Positions 56,799 through 64,000 of a stretch of 64,000 nt of DNA are shown one piece after another. The translations under genes were made by a program, and so were the position numbers. The stretch covers positions 124,001 through 188,000 of the forward strand of contig NZ_NCEN01000004.1 of NCBI RefSeq assembly GCF_002280675.1, written 5' to 3'. The DNA comes from Novosphingobium sp. 32-60-15 (GTDB lineage: Bacteria; Pseudomonadota; Alphaproteobacteria; Sphingomonadales; Sphingomonadaceae). Position 1 is the first letter of the stretch; each line of letters begins with the position of its first letter. Below the pieces are notes generated by a model. That model did no database searches. It was not told the DNA's origin and saw only the letters and a program-made list of their open reading frames with translations.

Positions 56799-57376
56799 AA
56801 CGCATTGCCGTCTATTGCGGATCTGCAACGCCCGCTGATGCCCGTTACGTAACATTGGCCCGCGAAATCGGGCAGGAATTGGCGCGGCGCGGGATTGGCG
56901 TGGTCTATGGTGGTGGACGGCTGGGCCTTATGGGCGCGGTTGCCTATGGCGCCTTGGATGCGGGCGGTGAAGTGATCGGCGTCATTCCCGAAGGCCTTGT
57001 CAACAGCGAGGTTGCCAATAACGACTGCACCGAACTGCAAGTCGTTTCAGGGATGCACGAACGCAAGAAGCGCTTCACCGATCTGTCCGATGGCTTCCTG
57101 ACCATTCCGGGCGGTGTGGGCACGATGGATGAGCTGTGGGAAGCGGTAAGCTGGGCGCAACTGGGTTATCACGCCAAACCTGTGGGATTGCTCAACGCGT
57201 TTGGTTTCTTTGATCATTTGCTCGCGTTCAACCGCCACATGATTGAAGTGGGCTTTGTTCGTGAAGCGCATGCCGGGATTATCCTGGCCGAGGCGGACCT
57301 TGACGTATTATTGGCGCGGATGACGGCGCATGAGCCGCACGTGCCAATCTTCGCGATGAAGGCGGACGACCTCTAG
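56795..57376 (+). CDS. LOG-family Rossmann protein (TIGR00730) inside the crt operon
   Basis: This 193-residue protein carries the LOG motifs GGGRLGLMG (39-47) and PGGVGTMDE (105-113) that bind and cleave nucleoside monophosphates; relatives release free cytokinin or act on AMP. It starts with GTG overlapping the crtI stop (GTGA) and ends three bases before crtB, so it is made together with the carotenoid enzymes. A link to carotenoid synthesis is not known from the family; nucleotide or pyrophosphate housekeeping is one speculation. Confidence 0.9.
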   Translation: MKRIAVYCGSATPADARYVTLAREIGQELARRGIGVVYGGGRLGLMGAVAYGALDAGGEVIGVIPEGLVNSEVANNDCTELQVVSGMHERKKRFTDLSDGFLTIPGGVGTMDELWEAVSWAQLGYHAKPVGLLNAFGFFDHLLAFNRHMIEVGFVREAHAGIILAEADLDVLLARMTAHEPHVPIFAMKADDL

Positions 57377-57379
57377 GGT

Positions 57380-58378
57380 ATGTTGCAAGAAACGACTTTG
57401 GATCGCCGTACTGCCCTCGTTAGTAACGCGCGCGCATCTATTCTGAAAGGCTCTAAGAGCTTTGCCGCGGCGAGCCATCTGTTTGATCGCGAAACGCGCG
57501 AGCGGGTGTGGTTGCTGTATGCATGGTGCCGCCGTTGCGACGACATAGTTGATGCACAGGACCACGGCGGCGCGCTGGGCGACCAGAGCGGGGCTGCAGA
57601 ACGGTTAGAGATTGTGCGCACCAAGACCGCGCTGGCCTTTGCAGGGCAGGATGCTGGTGATCCCGCGTTTGATGCACTTGGGCTTGTGGCGCGCGAGACT
57701 GGCCTGACTTTGGACATGGCTGACGCGGTCATCGAAGGGTTTGCGCTGGATGCTGCTGATTGGCAGCCGCACTCCGAAGGTGACCTCATGCGCTATTGCT
57801 GGCATGTGGCGGGCGCTGTGGGTGTGATGATGGCGGTTGTCATGGGTGTTCATCCTGACGAAGTGGACACGCTCGACCGGGCCTGTGATCTGGGCATAGC
57901 GTTTCAATTGGCCAATATCGCGCGCGATATTGAAGAAGATGATGCAGCAGAGCGCTGTTACATACCCATCGATTGGCTGGTGGACGAAGATATTCCGCCG
58001 GGAGAACAATTGCGGCCAAGGTTCCGCGCGCAACTGACGCGGATTGTCGGCAAGATGTGCAAAATGGCCCATATTTACGAATGTTCAGCGCGGATTGGCG
58101 CAGCGCGGTTGAAGGGGCGGCAACGTTGGGCGATTCTGGCAGCGGCGGGAATCTATGGCGAAATTGCGCGTGAAGTGGCACGACGCGGTGACCATGCGTG
58201 GGATCACCGCACGGTCATCAGTAACGCGCGCAAATTCGGACATATCGGCAAGGCGGCTTGGGCAGCTTTGCGTCCTGTGCCGCTATCGTGCGTTGTGGCC
58301 GCAAGCGAGCGACCATTCTCACGGGCAGATCTGATCGCGCTATCCAGGCGCAAACCGGCAGCGGCGAGTTGGACGTGA
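57380..58378 (+). CDS. crtB: Phytoene synthase
   Basis: This 332-residue enzyme condenses two geranylgeranyl diphosphates to phytoene. The two Asp-rich metal sites are CDDIVD (53-58) and ARDIEED near 185. LLYAWCRRCDD, YCWHVAGAVGVMM and GIAFQLANIARDI are typical of CrtB, and YSASK-like features are absent. It is the last gene of the carotenoid operon. Together with CrtI and CrtY it yields beta-carotene; zeaxanthin or later steps would need genes outside the window. Confidence 0.95.
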   Translation: MLQETTLDRRTALVSNARASILKGSKSFAAASHLFDRETRERVWLLYAWCRRCDDIVDAQDHGGALGDQSGAAERLEIVRTKTALAFAGQDAGDPAFDALGLVARETGLTLDMADAVIEGFALDAADWQPHSEGDLMRYCWHVAGAVGVMMAVVMGVHPDEVDTLDRACDLGIAFQLANIARDIEEDDAAERCYIPIDWLVDEDIPPGEQLRPRFRAQLTRIVGKMCKMAHIYECSARIGAARLKGRQRWAILAAAGIYGEIAREVARRGDHAWDHRTVISNARKFGHIGKAAWAALRPVPLSCVVAASERPFSRADLIALSRRKPAAASWT

Positions 58379-58458
58379 AGGTGACAATGCCTTGCCGGGC
58401 TTGCACTTTGCGGTGAACGTGGCAGCTTGCGTTTCACATCACACCGGGAGAGACGGGC

Positions 58459-59307
58459 GTGGCCGTGATTGAAGCTACCGAGGCGCCGCACGACACAGAA
58501 CAAGTCAATCCGCGAACGCTGGTTTATCGGACGCGCTTGCCGGTGCGGCTCTGGCACTGGATAAACGCTTTGAGCATCTTCGTTATGCTGATGAGCGGGG
58601 CTACGATATTTAACGCACATCCAAGGCTTTACTGGGGAGCCTATGGCGCGAATTTCGATGAACCGTGGCTGGTGATCGGAAGGCGCGGGCAAGAGGGTTT
58701 CCTGAACCTTGCAGGCCTTGAAATTCCGACGACGGGATTTTTGGGGTTCACCGAAAATTCGATCCGGGCGTTTCCGCCACTGGTGACGATACCCAATTAC
58801 TACAGTCTGGCCGAAGGACGGCAGTGGCATTTCTTTTTTGCATGGGTGCTGGTGATTTCGGCGACCTTGTATTTGCTCTATTCGCTTTTTTCAAAGCACT
58901 TGTCCCGCGATCTCGCCTTGCAAGCGCATGAGCGCAAGCTGTCACACTTGTGGCAAGACCTTAAAAACCATGCACGCCTGCGCTTTCCCACGGGCGACGC
59001 TGCAAGGGCCTATAACCCGTTGCAGAAAATCGCTTATCTGGGCGTGATATTTGTGTTGATCCCGTTGGTGGTTCTTACGGGACTGACGATGTCGCCCATG
59101 CTCAACGCAGCATTTCCGTGGCTGCTCGACATTTTTGGCGGGCGGCAATCGGCCCGATCCATCCACTTTTTGTGCGCTGCTGGTTTTGGTGCATTTATCC
59201 TTGTTCACTTGCTGATGGTTGTCTTGGCAGGGCCGCTTAACGAATTGCGGTCGATGGTGACGGGCTGGTATCGCTTGCCCGCTGTTCGCGTGAAGGACCG
59301 GTCATGA
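58459..59307 (+). CDS. Cytochrome b561-type membrane subunit
   Basis: This 282-residue membrane protein has four to five spans with candidate haem histidines: His33 in RLPVRLWHWINALSIF, a His in the second half (WHFFFAWVLVIS) and the final SIHFLCAAGFGAFILVHLLMVV. It belongs to the Ni-hydrogenase/formate-dehydrogenase cytochrome b group. It starts with GTG behind GGGAG, and its stop overlaps the molybdopterin oxidoreductase gene by four bases, so it is likely the quinol-linked partner of that enzyme. About 70 residues between the first two spans form a large loop. Confidence 0.88.
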   Translation: MAVIEATEAPHDTEQVNPRTLVYRTRLPVRLWHWINALSIFVMLMSGATIFNAHPRLYWGAYGANFDEPWLVIGRRGQEGFLNLAGLEIPTTGFLGFTENSIRAFPPLVTIPNYYSLAEGRQWHFFFAWVLVISATLYLLYSLFSKHLSRDLALQAHERKLSHLWQDLKNHARLRFPTGDAARAYNPLQKIAYLGVIFVLIPLVVLTGLTMSPMLNAAFPWLLDIFGGRQSARSIHFLCAAGFGAFILVHLLMVVLAGPLNELRSMVTGWYRLPAVRVKDRS

Positions 59308-60053
59308 CCCTGATATCGCGCCGCGCTGCATTGGCCGGGGCCACAGGGTTGTTGGTGGCAGGGTGCGACAAGATCACAACTTCACCCACGGTCCGTAAAG
59401 TGCTGACTTTGGGTGAAAAGGCCACGTTGAGCAGCCAGAAATTGGTGACAGGTCCAAACACATTGGCTCCTGAATTCACCCGCGCGGACTTGTCACCCCG
59501 GTTCCGCGTCAATGGCAACCGGATGCCTGCATCGGCAGAATATGCCGCGCACATGACCAGCGGCTTTGTCGATTGGAAGCTGGTGATCGGCGGCCTTGTT
59601 GCCCGTCCTGTTGCGATGTCATTGGCGCAGTTGAAATCTGCACCGCAGCGGACACAGATCACCCGCCACGATTGTGTGGAAGGGTGGAGCGCGATTGGCG
59701 AATGGACAGGTGTGCCACTGGCGCTGTTACTGCGGCATGTGGGTGTTTCCGCGAACGCCAAATATGTCGTGTTTCATTGTGCCGACGATTTCTCGGGCAC
59801 GCCGTTCTATGAAAGCATCGATATCGTCGAGGCGTTTCATCCGCAGACTATTCTTGCCCATACAATGAACCGCCAACCGCTATCGGTGGGGCATGGCGCG
59901 CCGATCCGGCTTCGTGCCGAACGCCAGCTTGGCTATAAGCAGGCTAAATATGTGCTGAAGATCGAGGCCGTTGCTTCGCTTGACGGGATTTATGGCGGCA
60001 AGGGTGGCTATTGGGAGGATCATTCCGGTTACCAATGGAACGCCGGAATCTGA
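59304..60053 (+). CDS. Molybdopterin-dependent oxidoreductase (SUOX/MsrP-like)
   Basis: This 249-residue protein has a twin-arginine-like leader (ISRRAALAGATGLLVAGC) and an oxidoreductase molybdopterin domain with the metal-ligand Cys124 in HDCVEGWSAIGEWTGVPL, then HPQTILAHTMNRQPLSVGHGAPIRLR and LGYKQAKYV. It should be periplasmic, exported folded through Tat. With the preceding cytochrome b it forms an MsrP/MsrQ-like pair that might reduce oxidised methionines or another small substrate. Cys21 could also be a lipidation site. Confidence 0.88.
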   Translation: MTLISRRAALAGATGLLVAGCDKITTSPTVRKVLTLGEKATLSSQKLVTGPNTLAPEFTRADLSPRFRVNGNRMPASAEYAAHMTSGFVDWKLVIGGLVARPVAMSLAQLKSAPQRTQITRHDCVEGWSAIGEWTGVPLALLLRHVGVSANAKYVVFHCADDFSGTPFYESIDIVEAFHPQTILAHTMNRQPLSVGHGAPIRLRAERQLGYKQAKYVLKIEAVASLDGIYGGKGGYWEDHSGYQWNAGI

Positions 60054-60069
60054 CCCTCCCTGCCCAGCT

Positions 60070-61431
60070 TTAACGCATCAGGACGAGTTCTTCGGCCATC
60101 GACGGGTGCAAGGCCACGGTTGCATCAAAATCATCCTTGGTCAGGCCTGCTTTGACGGCAATCGCAGCGGCTTGCAGGATTTCTGGTGAATCCGGGCCGA
60201 TCATGTGAATTCCCAAGACCTTGTCCGTCGTCGCGTCGACGATCATCTTGTAAAGTCCACGTTCGGGGCGGTGACCAAAGATGTTTTTCATTGGGCGGAA
60301 GTCGGATGAATAGACCCGGATATTGCTGCCGAACGCGACACGTGCCTCGGCCTCGGTCAAGCCGACCCCCGCCAATGGCGGCTGTGAGAACACTGCGCTC
60401 GGGATGCAATCGTAATTGAGCGTGGTATCCTTGCCGCCGAAGATGCGGTCAGCAAAGGCTTGGCCTTCGCGGATTGCGACGGGGGTGAGTTGCACGCGAT
60501 CCGTGACGTCTCCTACCGCGTAAATGCTGTCACAGGCGGTTCTGGCGGTATAGTCGACCGGAATTTCGCCACGTTCGCCCAGCGTAATCCCCACAGTTTC
60601 AAGGCCGAGGCCTTCTGTCTTGGGGCGACGGCCTGTGGCGACGAGCACGACATCGGCAATGATCGGATCAGGTTGGCCACCAAGGAAGACGTGGAAGGTG
60701 CCATCTTCCTGCTTTTCAACGCGCTCAAACGGGCAATTGAAGCGATACTGGATGCCGCGCGCCATGGTGATTTGCAGCAAACGGTCACGCAGCGATTCAT
60801 CATAGCTACGAAGCACGGCTTCACTGCGGTTGACGACCGTTACGTTACTGCCGAGTGCGTTGAAAATGCCCGCGAATTCCATCGCAATATAGCCCGCGCC
60901 CGAAATGACCACGCGCTTGGGCAGGCTTTCCAGGTGGAACACTTCGTTTGAAGTGATGCAGTGTTCGCTGCCTTCGAATTCAGGCATGACCGGCCATGCA
61001 CCAGTGGCAATCAGGATATATTTCGCGGTAATTTCGCGTCCGCTGTCAGCCAGTTTGACCGTGTTTGGTCCAGTAATCGTGGCGCGTTCAAGGAAGCGCT
61101 CAACCTTATTGTTTTCCAACGTGTTGGTGTAGGCGGTGTTGAGGCGGTCAACGTCCTTCAGCACCGCGTCACGTAACGTCGGCCAGTCGAACGACATCTT
61201 CTCGACCGTCCAGCCATAATTGGCGGCGTCCTGCAATTCTTCGGCGAAGTGTGAACCGTAAACCAGCAACTTCTTGGGCACGCAGCCACGGATCACGCAA
61301 GTGCCGCCGACGCGGAACTCTTCGGCCACAGCAACGCGAGCGCCGTGGCTTGATGCGATCCGGCTGGCGCGTACGCCGCCCGATCCGGCACCGATCACGA
61401 AAAGGTCGTAGTCGAATTCCTGCTCAGCCAT
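60070..61431 (-). CDS. gor: Glutathione reductase
   Basis: This 453-residue flavoenzyme reduces glutathione disulfide with NADPH. The FAD motif is FVIGAGSGGVRASRIA, the redox disulfide GGTCVIRGCVPKKLL, the NADPH fold ISGAGYIAMEFAGIFNALGS with downstream arginine, and the C-terminal His-Glu pair is in ALHPSMAEELVLM. AGGAG is six bases before the ATG at 61431. An upstream extension of the frame has no family similarity. Confidence 0.96.
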   Translation of the reverse strand: MAEQEFDYDLFVIGAGSGGVRASRIASSHGARVAVAEEFRVGGTCVIRGCVPKKLLVYGSHFAEELQDAANYGWTVEKMSFDWPTLRDAVLKDVDRLNTAYTNTLENNKVERFLERATITGPNTVKLADSGREITAKYILIATGAWPVMPEFEGSEHCITSNEVFHLESLPKRVVISGAGYIAMEFAGIFNALGSNVTVVNRSEAVLRSYDESLRDRLLQITMARGIQYRFNCPFERVEKQEDGTFHVFLGGQPDPIIADVVLVATGRRPKTEGLGLETVGITLGERGEIPVDYTARTACDSIYAVGDVTDRVQLTPVAIREGQAFADRIFGGKDTTLNYDCIPSAVFSQPPLAGVGLTEAEARVAFGSNIRVYSSDFRPMKNIFGHRPERGLYKMIVDATTDKVLGIHMIGPDSPEILQAAAIAVKAGLTKDDFDATVALHPSMAEELVLMR

Positions 61432-61510
61432 AATGCGCTCCTGTACGATGTGCGCATATGGCCTCTGGTCCTTCGCAAGACCAGAGGCTTTGAGTGCAAT
61501 TGTTTGCCTG

Positions 61511-63034
61511 TTATGCGCCGATGCCCGCGGCAGCCAGCAAGGCCTCGGTCGAAGGATCAAAGCCATCGCCGCCGCCAGATTCAATCTGTTTGGCAATAGC
61601 CTTGCCCAGTTCAACCCCGAACTGGTCAAACGGATTGATGCCGAGCATCGCTGCTGAAACGAAGGTGCGGTGTTCGTGGAAAGCGATCAGCGCGCCCAGT
61701 GTTGCGGGGTTCAATTCATCGCACAGGATCGTGGCTGAGGGGCGATCACCGGGATAGGCGCGCGCGCCATCTTCCGAGTTTTTGCCCGCCATCAGTGCAG
61801 CACCCTGGGCAAAGCAATTGGACAGCAGGATTTCGTGATGCGCAGGGTCAAGATCGTGGCCTTGTGCCTTGACTGCGAGGAAATCGACCGGGATCAGGTG
61901 TGTGCCTTGATGGAGCAACTGGAACACGGCGTGCTGTGCATCTGTGCCAACCCCGCCCCATGTGACAGGCGCGCTGGCGCGGTGAAGCGGAGTGCCGTCG
62001 GCATGAACACGCTTTCCGTTGGATTCCATTTCAAGCTGCTGAAGATAGCTAGGCAGCAACGCAAGACGTTCATCATAGGCAAACACCGCGCGGGTCTGGC
62101 AGCCACGCACTTGCGCGTAATAGAGATCGGCAAAGGCGGCGCGGACCACGACGTTTTCACCGATGTCTGCATCGATGAAGTGGCGGTCAATCGCGGCGGC
62201 GCCGTCAAGGAATTCGGCAAAGCCCTGCCAGCCAAGCGCAATCGCCACGGGAAAGCCGATGGAGGACCAGAGCGAATAGCGCCCGCCAACGGTTTCGGAA
62301 AATGGCAGAATGCGGGTTTCATCAACGCCCCATTCGACGGCCTTTTCAGGGGCTGCGGTGAGCGCAATGACGCGGCCATAAGGATCGGACACGCCACCTT
62401 CGCGCAGCCAATCGAGCGCGCTGAAAGCATTGGTGATGGTTTCGGTGGTGGTGAAGGTTTTGGAGGCAAGCGCGATCATCGTGGTGGCGGGATCGCAAGC
62501 CTTCATCGCCGCTTCCAGGGCGCAGCCATCGATATTTGATACGACATGGACTGCAACTTTGGCACCATTGCGGGTGAGCGCGTCAATTGCCAGGGCCGGG
62601 CCGAGAGCGGACCCGCCGATACCGATATGGATCAGGCTTTTGACATCACCCAATGCGCCATCGTGGATCGCATCGACCAGCATCTGCATGCGCGCGTGGA
62701 ATTCTGCGGCCTCTTCAACGCTGGATGTTTTGCCGATGCCGCGCTGGGCGGTATGCTCTGCTGCTCGGTCTTCAGTGTTGTTGATCTTTTCGCCTTCAAT
62801 CAGGGCGTTGCGCCGGCCTGCGAAGTCCATCGCGGCGGCAATTGCCGATAGTTGCGCTTCAACATCGGCGGACAAGTGGGTTTTTGACCAATCGAACCGG
62901 ATCGGTCCACCGGGCAGATCCAGCACCGTTGCATAAGTGCCAAGCCGGGAAGTATCGACAAACAGCTCTTTCAAGGTGGGCCGTGGCAGGCTTTCGAGCG
63001 CTGTCCAAAGTGGTTCGGCTTGCTCAACGGTCAT
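61511..63034 (-). CDS. pgi: Glucose-6-phosphate isomerase
   Basis: This 507-residue isomerase links fructose 6-phosphate to glucose 6-phosphate. Signatures include IHIGIGGSALGPALA, SKTFTTTETITNA, FSETVGGRYSLWSSIGFPVAIALG and GINPFDQFGVELGK. It would let fructose from the sucrose locus enter the Entner-Doudoroff pathway. An ATG at 63034 with AAGAG is preferred to a GTG two codons earlier. Confidence 0.96.
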   Translation of the reverse strand: MTVEQAEPLWTALESLPRPTLKELFVDTSRLGTYATVLDLPGGPIRFDWSKTHLSADVEAQLSAIAAAMDFAGRRNALIEGEKINNTEDRAAEHTAQRGIGKTSSVEEAAEFHARMQMLVDAIHDGALGDVKSLIHIGIGGSALGPALAIDALTRNGAKVAVHVVSNIDGCALEAAMKACDPATTMIALASKTFTTTETITNAFSALDWLREGGVSDPYGRVIALTAAPEKAVEWGVDETRILPFSETVGGRYSLWSSIGFPVAIALGWQGFAEFLDGAAAIDRHFIDADIGENVVVRAAFADLYYAQVRGCQTRAVFAYDERLALLPSYLQQLEMESNGKRVHADGTPLHRASAPVTWGGVGTDAQHAVFQLLHQGTHLIPVDFLAVKAQGHDLDPAHHEILLSNCFAQGAALMAGKNSEDGARAYPGDRPSATILCDELNPATLGALIAFHEHRTFVSAAMLGINPFDQFGVELGKAIAKQIESGGGDGFDPSTEALLAAAGIGA

Positions 63035-63189
63035 GTTCACACTCTTTCATCCGCAAATCGTTGACGGGGTTATGCCTGTCCGACAGGCCATCGCCAACCC
63101 GCCTGTTCATAGCCGCGTAAGGTTTAAATTCGTATTTCTTCGACTGTATTGGCTAAATAACACACTTGACGAAGGCCACGGCTGGCAAC

Positions 63190-64000
63190 ATGACCGCGAT
63201 GATGAACGACACGCCCGACGCCTCACCAGACGCTTCACCACAGCCGATGGCCGCTGTTCCACCTGTGAAAAAGGAAAAGAAGGAAGACAGTTTTCCGGTC
63301 TTCCTGATCAAGCTGGTGCTGGTGGTGGCGATCTTTCGCAGTTTCATCTTTGCGCCGTTTAACATTCCGTCGGAATCGATGCTTCCACGATTGGAGAACG
63401 GCGATTATCTGTTGGCCGCAAAGTGGCCGTATGGGTTTAGCAAGTATTCGCTGCCGTTCAGCTTGCCGTTGATCCCCGGACGCATTCTGGCCAGCCAGCC
63501 TGAGCGCGGCGATGTTGCCATCTTCAAAGCGCCGCCTACCAATGATGTGGACTATATCAAGCGCGTAATCGGCCTGCCGGGCGATACTGTGCAAATGATT
63601 GGCGGGACTTTGCATTTGAACGGGCAAGCCGTGCCAAAGCAACGCGTTGAAGATTTCATTATCCCTGTCAGCCCGAACACCGATTGTCTCTCGCCAGAAT
63701 TTGCCGTGACCGAAAAAGACGGTGCGCAGACCTGCCACTATCCCCAATATCGCGAGACGCTGCCGGGGGGACGCAGCTACAACGTGCTTGATCTGGGCTA
63801 TCGCCCGCAGGACGACACCGCCCCGGTGGTGGTGCCTGAAGGCCAGTTGTTCATGATGGGCGACAATCGCGACAATTCGATGGACAGCCGCTTCCCCGCC
63901 ATGGAAGGCGCGGGCATCGGATTGGTGCCGCAGGAAAACCTTGTGGGCCGTGCAACTGTGATGATGTGGTCGACTGACGGCAGTGCCAACTGGGTCTTGC
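63190..64000 (+). CDS. lepB: Signal peptidase I (3' end outside window)
   Basis: The first 270 codons of leader peptidase are present; the end is cut by the window. A Pro/Lys-rich cytoplasmic head (1-35) precedes one membrane anchor (FLIKLVLVVAIFRSFIFAPF). Catalytic Ser63 is in PSESML and the general base Lys124 in DYIKRVIGLPGD, followed by the MGDNRDNSMDSR box. In-frame ATGs at 63199 and 63202 are alternative starts, and the ribosome site is weak. It removes signal peptides from exported proteins. Confidence 0.94.
   Translation, partial: MTAMMNDTPDASPDASPQPMAAVPPVKKEKKEDSFPVFLIKLVLVVAIFRSFIFAPFNIPSESMLPRLENGDYLLAAKWPYGFSKYSLPFSLPLIPGRILASQPERGDVAIFKAPPTNDVDYIKRVIGLPGDTVQMIGGTLHLNGQAVPKQRVEDFIIPVSPNTDCLSPEFAVTEKDGAQTCHYPQYRETLPGGRSYNVLDLGYRPQDDTAPVVVPEGQLFMMGDNRDNSMDSRFPAMEGAGIGLVPQENLVGRATVMMWSTDGSANWVL

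Overview
The window reads as chromosome of an alphaproteobacterium of the order Sphingomonadales (Erythrobacter/Novosphingobium/Sphingomonas-like). The reasons are the zwf-pgl-edd-glk Entner-Doudoroff operon, a split glycine decarboxylase (gcvPA/gcvPB), a three-part pnt transhydrogenase, the cell-cycle methylase CcrM, a crtY-crtI-crtB carotenoid operon, TonB-dependent sugar uptake and moderately high GC. I see no rRNA, tRNA, CRISPR array, insertion sequence or prophage.

Layout. 1-3.2 kb: an unrecognised exported protein and a small membrane protein, divergent from aroK-aroB. 3.3-18.8 kb: carbohydrate metabolism. A zwf-pgl-edd-glk operon adjoins a sucrose-type locus made of a GH13 glucosidase, fructokinase, TonB-dependent receptor, LacI regulator, GH68 fructosidase and sugar/cation symporter. 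A recurring palindrome built on CAATCGATTG marks this locus as one LacI regulon feeding the Entner-Doudoroff pathway. 18.9-23 kb: two EamA transporters, cpaF and an entericidin-like lipoprotein. 23-27.8 kb: gcvT-gcvH-gcvPA-gcvPB under a tandem glycine riboswitch. 27.8-34 kb: dgt, an Asp/Glu racemase-family protein, a lipoprotein, pntA1-pntA2-pntB and an aa3-oxidase small subunit. 34-43.7 kb: an NtrC-type regulator with a non-canonical GAFTGA loop, folP, ccrM with a dense GANTC cluster upstream, rnhB, a PQQ-type sugar dehydrogenase, dapD and small membrane proteins. 43.6-50 kb: mixed housekeeping and hypothetical genes, including cspA and an AbrB/Doc toxin-antitoxin pair.

50-51.9 kb is the only clearly foreign-looking stretch. 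It holds an AT-rich 460-residue orphan, a 40-codon frame overlapping its start, and a run of palindromic repeats before thiC. 51.9-60 kb: thiC with a TPP riboswitch, crtY-crtI-LOG-crtB, then a cytochrome b/molybdopterin oxidoreductase pair. 60-64 kb: gor, pgi and the beginning of lepB, cut by the window end.

The best leads for new biology are the eight GANTC sites upstream of ccrM, the AT-rich orphan cassette, the predicted Shine-Dalgarno-masking helix in the cspA leader, the LacI regulon with one operator inside a coding region, the LOG-family gene embedded in the carotenoid operon, and the NtrC-like regulator lacking sigma54-contact residues. All functions are inferred from motifs and context read by eye; no database search was run.
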